From assembly GCF_030704825.1 (NCBI RefSeq), contig NZ_JAUYNX010000014.1, positions 310,001 through 374,000 of the forward strand: DNA of 64,000 nt, written 5' to 3'. Positions 1 through 9,023 of the stretch are shown here, one piece after another. The notes under the pieces are model-generated. The model saw only the letters and a program-made list of their open reading frames with translations, made no database searches and was not told the DNA's origin. Position 1 is the first letter of the stretch; the number at the start of each line of letters is the position of its first letter. Position numbers and translations under genes: made by a program. This DNA comes from Brevundimonas sp. (GTDB lineage: Bacteria > Pseudomonadota > Alphaproteobacteria > Caulobacterales > Caulobacteraceae).

Positions 1-1037
1 CAGCTGCGGCCGTCGTCCGTGCTGCGCCACAGGGTGTCTCCGGGCTGCCAGCGGTTGAGGGTCGAGACCATCAGCACGCCGGGGTGCTGGCGGTCCACCG
101 CCAGGCCCATGAAGCCGCCCAGCGGCCGTGGCGGGCTGATGTCGCGCCACTCGCCGGTGCGGGTGTCGAGCCGCCAGACCTGACCGTCGGTGACGCCGTT
201 CGGGCCTACGCCCAGCGTGCAGGTCAGATAGAGGACGCCGCGCGCATCCAGTTCGGCCTTGGCGGCGGAGAATTCGGCTTCCGGACCGCCCGGGACCGCC
301 GCCCAGGTCCGCCCCGCGTCCTCCGAGCGATAGAGGCGGGATCCGTCCGGATCGGCCACGCCGACGAACAGCCTCGGCGTGGGCGCGCCTGGCGCTCCAC
401 TGGCCGGATCGAACACGACGAAGCTCAGCCCCGGATGGGTCGGTCCGCCCGGCGTCAGCCCTTGGCCGCGCACGGGAAAGCTGTCGACTTGTTCCCAGCG
501 GGCGCCGCGGTCGGTGCTGCGCTGCAGGCCGTCGTGGCGCGATCCGAAATAGAGGATGCGATTGTCGTTGGGGTCGATCGCCAGTCGTTCCCCCAGCCCG
601 CGTCCGTCCTCGTTGCCTCCCATCCGGAAGGGAACGGGCGTGCGGATCCAGGTCTCGCCCCGATCGGCGGAGCGCAACATGGCCCCGGGTTCGCGGCGGC
701 TGACGCCGACGGCGGCGTGGACGATGTCCGGGTCGACGGGATCGGGGGCGATGCTCTCCACGCCGAAATCGCTTCCGATCGGGTTGGAGTCCTGCAGCGG
801 AACCCAGCGGCCCGGGTCGGAATCCCACCGATACGCTCCGCCCATGTCCGAGCGGGCGTAGGCCAGACCCTTTTCGACGCGACTGAAGACGACGCCCGGG
901 ATGAAGCCGCCCGCGCCGACCTTGACGTTTCGCCAGACGTAGGACGGGGCCTCGACGACCCGCGCGCGGAACGCCCCGGGAGCGCCCGCGGCCAGCAGCG
1001 CCGCGCCGGCTTCGCGCCTGTTCAGGCCTTGACGCAT
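1..1037 (-). CDS. GH74 xyloglucanase, N-terminal part (cut by window edge)
   Basis: This reading frame runs off the left edge, so only about the first 345 residues are visible. I read it directly on the minus strand from the ATG at 1037. After an N-terminal segment with an NRR twin-arginine-like start (residues 6-8) comes YVWRNVKVGAGGF and then RSDMGGAYRWD (about 62-72), the N-terminal signature of GH74 endo- or exo-xyloglucanases. The Asp in RSDMGG (residue 64) is the conserved catalytic position of the family. Near the cut, VSTLNRWQPGDTLWRS and TDDGR are also typical of the seven-bladed propellers. It should cleave the beta-1,4-glucan backbone of xyloglucan outside the cytoplasm. It is divergent from the GH3 gene across a control region with a LacI-type operator. 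The family call is firm; endo versus exo mode cannot be decided from this part. Confidence 0.9.
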   Translation of the reverse strand, partial: MRQGLNRREAGAALLAAGAPGAFRARVVEAPSYVWRNVKVGAGGFIPGVVFSRVEKGLAYARSDMGGAYRWDSDPGRWVPLQDSNPIGSDFGVESIAPDPVDPDIVHAAVGVSRREPGAMLRSADRGETWIRTPVPFRMGGNEDGRGLGERLAIDPNDNRILYFGSRHDGLQRSTDRGARWEQVDSFPVRGQGLTPGGPTHPGLSFVVFDPASGAPGAPTPRLFVGVADPDGSRLYRSEDAGRTWAAVPGGPEAEFSAAKAELDARGVLYLTCTLGVGPNGVTDGQVWRLDTRTGEWRDISPPRPLGGFMGLAVDRQHPGVLMVSTLNRWQPGDTLWRSTDDGRS

Positions 1038-1087
1038 GCCCGGCCGATCTCCCCGTTCAGGGGCGGTTGATCCGCCCGCTCGTGAAA

Positions 1088-1101
1088 TGGTAGCGCTATC
1101 T
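1088..1101. promoter_or_regulatory. LacI-family operator-like site TGGTAGCGCTATCT
   Basis: The 14-bp site has a GTAGCGCTA core and a central CG, the form expected for LacI/GalR-family repressors and similar, as I recall, to the xylose operator of Caulobacter. It lies between the divergent GH74 and GH3 genes, 51 bp upstream of the GH74 start. A related site, TGTTAGCGGTACCA, precedes the GH51 gene at 15396-15409. The shared architecture suggests one repressor controls all three glycosidases. That regulator is not encoded in the window. Confidence 0.5.
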
Positions 1102-1110
1102 AGAATGCAG

Positions 1111-1149
1111 TTGACAGCATTGTCACCTGTGCATCAAGCTTGCACAGGT
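1111..1149. promoter_or_regulatory. Inverted repeats and a TTGACA hexamer upstream of GH3
   Basis: TTGACA at 1111-1116 resembles a -35 box, and overlaps the dyad TGACA-GCAT-TGTCA (1112-1125). It is followed by a perfect 9-bp inverted repeat, ACCTGTGCA (1125-1133) and TGCACAGGT (1141-1149), with a 7-nt spacer. The dyads could be operators or a leader hairpin. No run of T follows the second repeat, so a terminator is unlikely. Confidence 0.4.
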
Positions 1150-1305
1150 AAAAATGAGGGCGTCGCCGGACGGTCCCGGGAGAGACGATGTCGGTCCCGG
1201 CCTTCCGTGGGACGGATACGGCCGAATTTTTGCGCAACCCTGAGCCGACTGACGGCGCGACGGTCCGCCGTCGCGCCGGCCTTTTCGCTCCTTCGGAACC
1301 TGATC

Positions 1306-3840
1306 ATGACCCAGTCCCTTCGCTCCCTGCTGCTGACCGGCATGGCCCTTGGCCTCGGTCTCGCCGGCGCGGGCTGCGCCATGACAGGAGGTTCGGAGCC
1401 GACGTCGCTCGTGGGGTCGGGGTCGATCGTGCCCGAGGCGGCTCGCGCGCATCCGTCGAACTGGCCGACAGCGGCTTCTCCGGCCGCGATGAGCGACCCG
1501 GAAACCGAGGCCTTCGTTACGGACCTGATGTCGCGAATGACGATCGAGGAGAAGGTCGGCCAACTGATCCAGGCCGATATCTCGGCGATCAAGCCGGAAG
1601 ACCTTCTGACATATCCGCTGGGTTCGATCCTGGCGGGCGGCAATTCGGCGCCGGGCGGCGACGACCGGGCGACGCCCCAGGCGTGGGTCGAGCAGGCCCG
1701 GGCCTTCCGGGCCGCCGCCGCCGCCCGTCCTGGCGCGCGAATCCCGCTGATCTACGGCATCGATGCGGTCCACGGACACAACAACGTCGTGGGCGCGACG
1801 ATCTTCCCTCACAACATCGGCCTGGGCGCGGCGCGCGATCCGGACCTGATCCGCCGCATCGGCGAGGCAACGGCGCTGGAAGTCGCCGTCACTGGCGCCG
1901 ACTGGACATTCGGCCCGACGCTGGCCGTTCCGCGCGACGACCGGTGGGGTCGCGCCTATGAAGGCTACGGCGAGGATCCGGAGATCGCCCGCAGCTACGC
2001 CGGACCCATGACCCTCGGCCTTCAGGGCGAACTGCGGGCCGACAGCCCCCTGGCGCCGGGACGCATCGCCGGGTCGGCCAAGCATTTCCTCGCCGACGGC
2101 GGCACCGTGGGCGGCCAGGACCAGGGCGACTTCCGGGGCCTGGAACAGGGGCTGATCGACATCCACCTCGGCGGCTATCCGGCCGCGATCGACGCCGGAG
2201 TCCTTTCGGTCATGGCCAGCTTCTCCAGCTGGAACGGGATCAAGCACTCAGGCAACGAGACCATTCTGACCGGTGTCCTGCGCGGCCCCCTCGGTTTCGA
2301 CGGCTTCGTGGTGTCCGACTGGAACGCCCACGGGCAACTGCCCGGCTGCTCGAACGAGAGCTGCGCCCTGGCGGTCAACGCCGGCATCGACATGCTGATG
2401 GCCCCCGACAGCTGGAAGCCGCTCTACGCCAACACCCTGGCCCAGGTTCAGTCGGGCGAAATCCCGATGGCCCGGCTCGAGGAGGCCGTGCGGCGGATTC
2501 TGCGGGCCAAGGTCAAGGCTGGTCTGTTCGTCGAGGCCCGGCCGGTCGAAGGCCGGTTCGAGGCCCTGGGCTCGCCCGAACATCGCGCCCTGGCCCGGGA
2601 AGCGGTCCGCAAGTCCCTGGTGCTGCTGAAGAACAACGGTTCGGTCCTGCCGATCCGCCCCGGCGCGCGCGTGCTGGTGGCCGGGGCCGCGGACGACATC
2701 GGCCAGGCGTCCGGCGGCTGGACCCTGACCTGGCAGGGGACGGGCAACAGCAATTCGGATTTCCCGAACGGCCAGTCGATCTGGGGTGGTTTGCGCGAGG
2801 CGGTGGAAGCCGGAGGCGGAACCGCGACCCTGAGCCCGGACGGAAGCTTCGATCAGAAGCCCGACGTGGCCATCGTCGTGTTCGGCGAGACGCCCTACGC
2901 CGAGTTCCAGGGGGATGTCGCCACCCTGGACTTCCTGCCGACCGAGCCCCTGGAGACGCTGCGTCGGCTCAAGGCGGCCGGGATCCCGACCGTGTCGGTG
3001 TTTCTGTCGGGACGACCCATGTGGACCAACCCGGAGATCAACCAGTCCGACGCCTTCGTGGCCGCCTGGCTGCCGGGCGCGGAAGGCGGGGGCGTCGCGG
3101 ACGTCCTGGTCGGAGATGGCGACGGGCGCCCCCGGCATGACTTCAGCGGACGGCTGTCGTTCTCGTGGCCCAGGGACGCCGCGGGCGCCCCGCTGAACCG
3201 CGGAGAACCCGGCTATGATCCGCAGTTCGCCTATGGCTACGGCCTGTCGTACGCCCGCCCGGCGACGGTCCCGGCGCTCGCCGAGGTGAGCGGCGTGGCC
3301 AGCGACGGCTCGAGCCTGGATCGCTATTTCGTCGACGGCCGGTTCATGCCGCCCTGGTCGTTGATGTTGCGCGACGCCGGCGGAGAGTTCCGGCTGGGGC
3401 AAGAGAGGTCGGGCCAGTCGCCGCGCGGCGCGGTCACCCTGCGCGTCGCTGACGGCGCCGCCCAGGAGTCGGCCCTCGGGTTGACCTTCTCCGGCGCACA
3501 GGGACAGGCTGTCATCGCCGCCCGGCCGGTCGATCTGACCCGGCAGACCAATGGAGAGATGGCGCTGAGCTTCCGGTATCGTGTGGACTCGCGCGCCGCC
3601 GGTCCGGTCCGCCTGATGATCGGGGCGGGGGCGCTCGACGTCACCACCCTGTTCCGGGACGCGCCCGTGGGACAGTGGCGGACCCTCAAGGTGCGCCTGT
3701 CCTGCTTCCGGGACGCGGGCGCCGACGTCTCGGCAGTGGACCAGCCCTTCAGCCTGTCGACAGACGCGGCGTTCGCCATCACAGTCGAGGACATCCGGCT
3801 GGCCTCGAACGAAGGCGACGCCATCTGCCCTTCAGAGTAA
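1306..3840 (+). CDS. GH3 exo-1,4-beta-glucosidase, lipoprotein
   Basis: This 844-residue protein begins MTQSLRSLLLTGMALG and has a lipobox ending LAGAGC, so Cys24 would be lipidated. The frame is open further upstream, but this ATG supplies the signal peptide. The GH3 N-terminal barrel is clear: MTIEEKVGQLIQAD, GIDAVHGHNN, then the nucleophile motif GFVVSDWNAHGQ. The GH3 C-terminal domain follows (KSLVLLKNN, GGWTLTWQG, then YGYGLSY). The last 170 or so residues form a jelly-roll extension like the ExoP C-terminal domain of periplasmic beta-glucan glucohydrolases. It should release glucose from the non-reducing ends of glucan or xyloglucan oligosaccharides at the cell surface or in the periplasm. 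The dgoK start follows 4 bp after its stop, so the two are probably co-transcribed. Confidence 0.92.
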   Translation: MTQSLRSLLLTGMALGLGLAGAGCAMTGGSEPTSLVGSGSIVPEAARAHPSNWPTAASPAAMSDPETEAFVTDLMSRMTIEEKVGQLIQADISAIKPEDLLTYPLGSILAGGNSAPGGDDRATPQAWVEQARAFRAAAAARPGARIPLIYGIDAVHGHNNVVGATIFPHNIGLGAARDPDLIRRIGEATALEVAVTGADWTFGPTLAVPRDDRWGRAYEGYGEDPEIARSYAGPMTLGLQGELRADSPLAPGRIAGSAKHFLADGGTVGGQDQGDFRGLEQGLIDIHLGGYPAAIDAGVLSVMASFSSWNGIKHSGNETILTGVLRGPLGFDGFVVSDWNAHGQLPGCSNESCALAVNAGIDMLMAPDSWKPLYANTLAQVQSGEIPMARLEEAVRRILRAKVKAGLFVEARPVEGRFEALGSPEHRALAREAVRKSLVLLKNNGSVLPIRPGARVLVAGAADDIGQASGGWTLTWQGTGNSNSDFPNGQSIWGGLREAVEAGGGTATLSPDGSFDQKPDVAIVVFGETPYAEFQGDVATLDFLPTEPLETLRRLKAAGIPTVSVFLSGRPMWTNPEINQSDAFVAAWLPGAEGGGVADVLVGDGDGRPRHDFSGRLSFSWPRDAAGAPLNRGEPGYDPQFAYGYGLSYARPATVPALAEVSGVASDGSSLDRYFVDGRFMPPWSLMLRDAGGEFRLGQERSGQSPRGAVTLRVADGAAQESALGLTFSGAQGQAVIAARPVDLTRQTNGEMALSFRYRVDSRAAGPVRLMIGAGALDVTTLFRDAPVGQWRTLKVRLSCFRDAGADVSAVDQPFSLSTDAAFAITVEDIRLASNEGDAICPSE

Positions 3841-3844
3841 CGCC

Positions 3845-4729
3845 GTGATCGACAAGACCGCCCTGATCGGCGTGGACTGGGGCTCCAGCAATCTGCGGGT
3901 CATGCGCATCGGCGACGGTGGCGTGGTTCTGGATCGTCGGTCCGACCCGCGTGGCGGGGTCGGTCTGGAGCCGGGCGATTTCCGCGGGGTTCTGGACGAG
4001 GTGGCCGGGGACTGGCTGACGGACGGCGCGCCGGTGCTGATCTGCGGCATGGCCGGGGCGCGTCGTGGCTGGCGCGAGGTCGCCTATTGTCCCTGTCCCG
4101 CCGGCGTCGCCGACGTCGCCGCCGGTCTGGCGCGCCCGGATTCCGATCGGGAGGTCGCGATCGCGCCCGGAGTCTGCTTCAGTCCCGGCGGGATCCTGAC
4201 TGACGTGATGCGCGGCGAGGAGACACAGGTCTTCGGCCTCGGCACTGACGGCCTCGTCGTCGCGCCGGGAACCCACAGCAAATGGATCACGGTCGAGGAC
4301 GGCCGCATCGTCGCGATCCGGACGTTCATGACCGGAGAGCTGTTCGCGGCCATCCGCTCGGCGACCCTTCTGGGCGCGGGAATGGGCGCGCCGGGTGCGG
4401 ATCCGGAGGCGTTCCGGCGCGGGGTCGAGCGCAGCCTTGCGGACCGCAACCTGAGCGCCGCCCTGTTCTCCGTCCGGGTCGAGAGCCTGGCGGACCGACT
4501 GGCGCCGGCGGGCGCCGCGGACTATCTGTCCGGCCTCCTCATCGGCGCCGAGATCGCGGGGCAGGAGGCCGCACGACTGCGCGGTCCGTTGACCCTGATC
4601 GGCGATCCGGCGCTCTCCGCGCGGTATGTCGAGGCGCTGCATCTGGCGGGGGCCGGCGTCGTCCGGACGGCGGACGCGGAGCAGACGACGGCGAAGGGTC
4701 TCTGGCGGATTTGGAAGGCGGCGCAATGA
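3845..4729 (+). CDS. dgoK: 2-dehydro-3-deoxygalactonokinase
   Basis: The product phosphorylates 2-dehydro-3-deoxy-D-galactonate, the step before aldol cleavage in the De Ley-Doudoroff galactose pathway. The 294-residue protein has the DgoK form of the ASKHA kinase fold: an N-terminal phosphate loop GVDWGSSNLRV, then ICGMAGARRGW, GEETQVFG, and the substrate-side motif PGTHSKWI followed by FMTGELF. Translation starts at a GTG four bases after the GH3 stop, and the gene ends with an ATGA overlap with dgoA. The pairing with dgoA makes the assignment strong. Galactose released by the nearby GH2 enzyme is the likely ultimate source of substrate, but galactose dehydrogenase and galactonate dehydratase are not in the window. 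Confidence 0.93.
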   Translation: MIDKTALIGVDWGSSNLRVMRIGDGGVVLDRRSDPRGGVGLEPGDFRGVLDEVAGDWLTDGAPVLICGMAGARRGWREVAYCPCPAGVADVAAGLARPDSDREVAIAPGVCFSPGGILTDVMRGEETQVFGLGTDGLVVAPGTHSKWITVEDGRIVAIRTFMTGELFAAIRSATLLGAGMGAPGADPEAFRRGVERSLADRNLSAALFSVRVESLADRLAPAGAADYLSGLLIGAEIAGQEAARLRGPLTLIGDPALSARYVEALHLAGAGVVRTADAEQTTAKGLWRIWKAAQ

Positions 4730-5364
4730 CGACCGACATCATCGCGCGGCTCGACGCCCTGCCTCTGGTCGCCATCCTGCGGGGCCTCGAGCCCGCCGGG
4801 GCGGTCGAGGTCGGCGAGGCCTTGGTCGAGGCCGGACTGACCTGTCTGGAAGTGCCGCTGAACTCGCCGCGACCGCTGGACAGCATCGAACGCCTGCGCT
4901 CGGCGCTGGGCGACCGGGCGATCGTCGGCGCCGGCACGGTGCTGACGGCCGAGGCCGTGAAGGAGGTGGCGGCGGCGGGCGGCCAGATCATCATCTCGCC
5001 CAATACCGACGTCGCCGTCATCAGGGCCGCGCGGGCGGCGGGACTGGCGTCCATGCCGGGCTTCTTCACGCCGTCTGAGGCCTTCGCCGCCATCGGCGCC
5101 GGGGCCCAGGTCCTGAAGCTGTTCCCGGCCGAGGTGGCGGGGACGGCCGGCCTCAAGGCCGTGCGCGCCGTCCTGCCGGCGGAACAGCGTGTCTACGCCG
5201 TCGGCGGGGTCGAACCGGACAGCGTCGCCGCCTGGAGATCGGCCGGCGCCTCGGGGTTCGGAATCGGCTCGGCCATCTATCGCGCCGGCCGGTCGGCCAC
5301 GGAGACGGGCGAACGGGCGGCGGCCTTCGTGGCGGCCTGGACGGGATCCAGCCCCCGACCCTAG
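4726..5364 (+). CDS. dgoA: 2-dehydro-3-deoxy-6-phosphogalactonate aldolase
   Basis: This 212-residue KDPG/KDPGal-type class I aldolase splits 2-dehydro-3-deoxy-6-phosphogalactonate into pyruvate and glyceraldehyde 3-phosphate. Visible family motifs are VAILRGLEPAGAVEVGEAL, EVPLNSPRPLDSIERL (the EVPLNSP form is typical of DgoA), VGAGTVL, ISPNTD and the Schiff-base lysine in VLKLFPAE. The phosphate site GGV and GIGSAIY follow. It starts by a 4-bp overlap with dgoK and its stop lies 4 bp from the stop of the convergent GH2 gene. A true KDPG aldolase is the alternative, but the dgoK neighbour argues for KDPGal. Confidence 0.93.
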   Translation: MTTDIIARLDALPLVAILRGLEPAGAVEVGEALVEAGLTCLEVPLNSPRPLDSIERLRSALGDRAIVGAGTVLTAEAVKEVAAAGGQIIISPNTDVAVIRAARAAGLASMPGFFTPSEAFAAIGAGAQVLKLFPAEVAGTAGLKAVRAVLPAEQRVYAVGGVEPDSVAAWRSAGASGFGIGSAIYRAGRSATETGERAAAFVAAWTGSSPRP

Positions 5365-5368
5365 CCGG

Positions 5369-7426
5369 TCAGGGAGCCGGCGCGAGCCGGGTCCGCCAGA
5401 CGGCGTCCGACACCCCGTCCGGACCGCGGACCTCGAGGTGATTCAGGCCGTCGGGCAAGGGAACGTCGGTCCAGGTCGCGACGTGGTCGACGACCGGCGC
5501 CACGCCGGCCGATCGTCCGTTGATGAAGAGCTCCAGACTCGCGAGGTTGCTGTAGGCGCGAACTGCGGCGACAGGGGCCGTATCGGTCGTCAGACGGCGG
5601 TCGAGAATGTGGGCCATCGGCCGATCGGACCAGTTGGCCTGATACCAGTACCAGGCGTCCTTTCGGATCGCGCGGTCATAGGTGACCAGTCCCTTGTCAT
5701 TGACGCCGGCGCGGTCGCCCTCGTCGCGCCCGTCCGAGGCGAGGTCGAACCCCACCCAGACGAACGAACCCCACAGCCACGGCCGGTCGCGCAGGGCTCG
5801 CCAGTAGGCCTCGTGGAAGGCGGTCTGATACTGCTCCGGATGCCAGTCGCCGTCCGGAACCGGCCGATCCGGCGGGCTCTGCTGATGCAGGACGCTGGCC
5901 CCGGCCCCGAACTCGCCGACGCCCGTCGGCCGGACCGGATCACGGGCCCGCCGTTCGTCCGCCCAGGCGCCGATCCGGGCGAAGGTTTCGTCATACCAGC
6001 CGTAGTAGCGGTTGTAGGCGGTCAGGTCGGCGTGCAGCGCCTTGCGGTCCAGGTCGTCCTGGCAGCAGTGGGCATAGGCGGTCGGTCGGCCCGGATCCTC
6101 CTCCCTGGCGACGGCCTGCATCAGGGCGATCGCCCCATCCGCGACATCGTCGGTGGCGTAGACCTCGTTGCCGAGCCCCCAGACGGCGATGGCCGGGTGG
6201 TGATGATTCTGGCGGATCAGCTCGCGCATCTGCTGCGTCAGGTTCGCGGCGAACGCGGGCGAGGGACTGGCGACGCCGTTCAGCGGAACCTCGGTCCAGA
6301 CCACCATGCCGGTGCGGTCGGCGAGATCATAAGCCCGCTGGGGATGCTGGAAATGAACGAAGCGCAGGCCGGTCCCGCCCAGGTCGTCGAGGATGGCGAA
6401 GTCGGCGTCGATCTCCGCATCCTGCACCGCCAGGCCGCGCCCGGGCCGGCCCGCATGGAAATAGTTCACGCCCCGGAGCGGGACCGGCCGGCCGTTCAGG
6501 ATGAAGCCGCGATCCGGATCGATCGTCGCCGCCCGGACGCCGGTGGAGAGAACCAGCCGGTCCACCGCCTCGTCCCGGGCGTCCAGCACCTCAGCCGTCA
6601 ATGCGTAGAGATGAGGGTCAGCCCTGCCGTCCCACAAACGCGGCCGGGTCAGACGGGCCGTATCGCGAACCTCGACGGTCTGACCCGGCGGCGCGACGAC
6701 CGGAGTCTCGATCGTCAGCGCCACGGCGCCGTCGGCGTCCGTCAGGGTCGTACGGAGCACGACCGCGGCCCGCGTGTCGCCGTCGTTGGTCACGCGGGCC
6801 AGCAGGGCGATGTCGGCGCCCGCCTCGCTGACATTCGACGCCGTCAGATAGACGCCCGGCCCGCCATGGTCGGCCATGTCGAGGTGGACCGGGTCGACCG
6901 TGACCAGCCGCACCGGCCGATAAAGGCCGCCGAAGACCGTGAAATCCCCGCCCAGGGGCGCGACGGCCCCTCCGGAACTGTTGTCCACCCGGACAGCCAG
7001 ATGGTTCAGACCGGACTTCAGGGCGTCGGTGACGTCGAAGCGGAACCGCGCATAGCCGCCCTCGTGGCGGCCGACATGGACGCCGTTCACCCACGCCTCG
7101 GCGATCAGGGCCGCACCATCGAACTCGAGCCATGTCCGTCGGCCGTCCGACGGGGCGGAGAAGGTCGTCCGGTACCAGCCCGGACCGCGATAATAGTCGC
7201 CCCCGCCGTCTTCCCCGTCGACCCCGTTCCACGTGTGAGGCAGTCGCACGGCGCCCCACGAGGCCTCGTCGGCGGCGATGTCCGAAGCGCCGGCCGGATC
7301 TCCCCGGATGAATCGCCAGCCTTCGTCCAGCGGCACGACCGTTCGGGGATCGGCCGCGGCGGGTCCCGCGCCCGGCATTCCGAATACGACCGCCAGCGCG
7401 GCGAACATGCAGGCGAGGCGGTTCAT
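5369..7426 (-). CDS. GH2 beta-galactosidase-like glycosidase, secreted
   Basis: This 685-residue protein has a cleavable signal peptide (first ~25 residues ending GPAAAD) and the usual GH2 layout: sugar-binding domain (LPHTWNG, GPGWYRTTF, WLEFDGA), immunoglobulin-like domain, then the TIM barrel with LRGVNYFH, the acid/base Glu in WGLGNEV and the likely nucleophile Glu in VGEFGAGAS. A C-terminal beta domain ends the protein. It is the last gene of the L-fucose operon, 12 bp after the FAH gene. In that setting a beta-galactosidase removing galactose from xyloglucan side chains, after fucose has been removed, is the natural role. Beta-glucuronidase or beta-mannosidase activity is not excluded by sequence. 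Confidence 0.85.
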   Translation of the reverse strand: MNRLACMFAALAVVFGMPGAGPAAADPRTVVPLDEGWRFIRGDPAGASDIAADEASWGAVRLPHTWNGVDGEDGGGDYYRGPGWYRTTFSAPSDGRRTWLEFDGAALIAEAWVNGVHVGRHEGGYARFRFDVTDALKSGLNHLAVRVDNSSGGAVAPLGGDFTVFGGLYRPVRLVTVDPVHLDMADHGGPGVYLTASNVSEAGADIALLARVTNDGDTRAAVVLRTTLTDADGAVALTIETPVVAPPGQTVEVRDTARLTRPRLWDGRADPHLYALTAEVLDARDEAVDRLVLSTGVRAATIDPDRGFILNGRPVPLRGVNYFHAGRPGRGLAVQDAEIDADFAILDDLGGTGLRFVHFQHPQRAYDLADRTGMVVWTEVPLNGVASPSPAFAANLTQQMRELIRQNHHHPAIAVWGLGNEVYATDDVADGAIALMQAVAREEDPGRPTAYAHCCQDDLDRKALHADLTAYNRYYGWYDETFARIGAWADERRARDPVRPTGVGEFGAGASVLHQQSPPDRPVPDGDWHPEQYQTAFHEAYWRALRDRPWLWGSFVWVGFDLASDGRDEGDRAGVNDKGLVTYDRAIRKDAWYWYQANWSDRPMAHILDRRLTTDTAPVAAVRAYSNLASLELFINGRSAGVAPVVDHVATWTDVPLPDGLNHLEVRGPDGVSDAVWRTRLAPAP

Positions 7427-7438
7427 CGCACGATCCTC

Positions 7439-8287
7439 TCAGCCGCCCTCGGTGATCACGCGCTGCCTCTGGCGCCCGAGGCCCTCGATGCCGAGTTCGA
7501 CGACGTCGCCGGGTTGCAGCCAGACCGGCGGCTTCTGACCCATGCCCACGCCAGGCGGCGTGCCGGTCGAGATGACGTCGCCCGGCTGGAGGCTCATGAA
7601 GCGGCTGACATAGCTGACCAGAAAGGCCGGTTTGAACACCATGGTGCGCGAGGAGCCATTCTGGAATCGACGGCCGTTGACCTCCAGCCACATCGACAGG
7701 TCGTCGACGTCGCCCGCCTCGTCCTTCGTCACCAGCCACGGACCGATCGGGCCGAAGGTGTCGCAGCCCTTGCCCTTGTCCCAGGTCCCGCCCCGCTCCA
7801 GCTGGAAGGCGCGCTCGGACACGTCGTTGATGACGCAATAGCCGGCGACGTGATCCAGCGCCTCGGCCTCGCTGACGTAGCGGGCGGTGGACCCGATGAC
7901 GACGCCCAGCTCGACTTCCCAGTCAAGCTTGGTCGAGTCGCGCGGCTGGATGATGTCGTCGTCCGGACCGACGATGGCGCTGGTCGCCTTCATGAACAGG
8001 ATCGGCTCGTCGGGGACCGTCGCCCCGGTCTCTGCGGCATGGTCGGCGTAGTTCAGGCCGATGCAGATGAATTTCCCGACGCGCCCGACGCACGGGCCGA
8101 TGCGACCGGGCTCCGCAACCAGGGGCAGGGTCGACGGGTCGAGGCCGGCCAGCCCGGCGAGGCTGTCGGGCGACAAGGCCTCGCCCGCGACATCGTCGAT
8201 GTGTTCCAGCAGGTCGCGCACCTGTCCGTCGGTGTCCAGAAGGCCGGGGCGCTCTGAACCGGCCGGCCCGTATCGAAGCAGTTTCAT
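7439..8287 (-). CDS. FAH-family hydrolase, probable 2,4-diketo-3-deoxy-L-fuconate hydrolase
   Basis: This 282-residue protein belongs to the fumarylacetoacetate hydrolase superfamily. It has the metal-binding acidic residues in VELGVVIG, the lid motif FICIGLNYADHA and the GTWDKGKGCDTFGP block found in sugar-acid diketo hydrolases. The C-terminal MSLQPGDVISTGTPPGVG is canonical. In the non-phosphorylating L-fucose pathway known from Xanthomonas, this family member splits 2,4-diketo-3-deoxy-L-fuconate into pyruvate and L-lactate. The upstream SDR would make that substrate, and an LldD-like enzyme at 13824 would consume the lactate. The specific substrate is inferred from context; the fold and hydrolase class are secure. 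Confidence 0.85.
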   Translation of the reverse strand: MKLLRYGPAGSERPGLLDTDGQVRDLLEHIDDVAGEALSPDSLAGLAGLDPSTLPLVAEPGRIGPCVGRVGKFICIGLNYADHAAETGATVPDEPILFMKATSAIVGPDDDIIQPRDSTKLDWEVELGVVIGSTARYVSEAEALDHVAGYCVINDVSERAFQLERGGTWDKGKGCDTFGPIGPWLVTKDEAGDVDDLSMWLEVNGRRFQNGSSRTMVFKPAFLVSYVSRFMSLQPGDVISTGTPPGVGMGQKPPVWLQPGDVVELGIEGLGRQRQRVITEGG

Positions 8288-8290
8288 GCG

Positions 8291-9022
8291 TTATCCCGTC
8301 CAGCCGCCGTCGATGACGTGCTCGGCCCCGGTGGTGAAGGAGGAGGCGTCCGAAGCGAGATAGAGCGCCAGTTCCGCGATCTCTTCCGCCCGCCCGAGAC
8401 GGCTCATGGGCTGGCGAGAGGTGAAGGCCGCCAGCGCCGCCTCATAGTCGCCCGTCGCGGCCAGACGCTGTTTCAGCGACGGCGTCTCGATGGTTCCGGG
8501 GCAGATGGCGTTGCAGCGGATTCCCTGCGCCACATGGTCGGCGGCGATGGCCTTGGTCAGGCCGATCACCGCGGCCTTCGACGCGCCGTAGGCGAACCGG
8601 TTGGGCACGCCTTTGATCGAGCTGGCCACCGACGCCATGTTGACGATCGAGCCGCCCCCGCCCGCGATCATCGCCGGCAGGAAGGCGCGGATCATGCGGT
8701 ACATGGCGGTGACGTTCAGCTCGAACGACCGCGCCCAGTCGGCCTCGCCGCAGTCGAGGATCGTTCCGGGGTGGACATAGCCGGCGCAGTTGAACAGCAC
8801 GTCCAGGCGTCCGATCTCTCGCGCCGTGTCCGAGATGGCGGCCGGATCGGTGACGTCCAGCACCCGCGTGCGGACCCCCGCCATGGTCCCGAGCTGTTCG
8901 GCGTCGACGTCCGTCGCCCAGACGGTCGCGCCCTCGGCGGCGAACAGTTCCGCCGTCGCGCGGCCGATGCCCTGGCCGGCGCCGGTGATCAGCGTGATCC
9001 TGCCCTCCAGCCGCCCGGCCAT
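8291..9022 (-). CDS. SDR oxidoreductase, probable 2-keto-3-deoxy-L-fuconate dehydrogenase
   Basis: This 243-residue classical short-chain dehydrogenase has the NAD-binding TGAGQGIGRA, an acidic residue in VWATDVDAEQ that favours NAD over NADP, NCAGYVHPG, NMASVASSIKGVPNRF and the YGASKAA catalytic Tyr/Lys. The SSIKGVPNRFAY stretch resembles the BDH2/2-keto-3-deoxy-L-fuconate dehydrogenase group. The ATG at 9022 begins one base after the stop of the dehydratase subunit, and is preferred over the in-frame start 15 bases upstream. It should oxidise 2-keto-3-deoxy-L-fuconate to the 2,4-diketo acid for the next gene product. Confidence 0.86.
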   Translation of the reverse strand: MAGRLEGRITLITGAGQGIGRATAELFAAEGATVWATDVDAEQLGTMAGVRTRVLDVTDPAAISDTAREIGRLDVLFNCAGYVHPGTILDCGEADWARSFELNVTAMYRMIRAFLPAMIAGGGGSIVNMASVASSIKGVPNRFAYGASKAAVIGLTKAIAADHVAQGIRCNAICPGTIETPSLKQRLAATGDYEAALAAFTSRQPMSRLGRAEEIAELALYLASDASSFTTGAEHVIDGGWTG

Positions 9023-9023
9023 C

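Noticed and set aside
5189..8257. 1022-codon open frame on the plus strand
   Set aside because: It lies opposite the GH2 and FAH genes, whose motifs and coupling are clear. The translation is a low-complexity Arg/Gly/Asp-rich shadow typical of GC-rich DNA.
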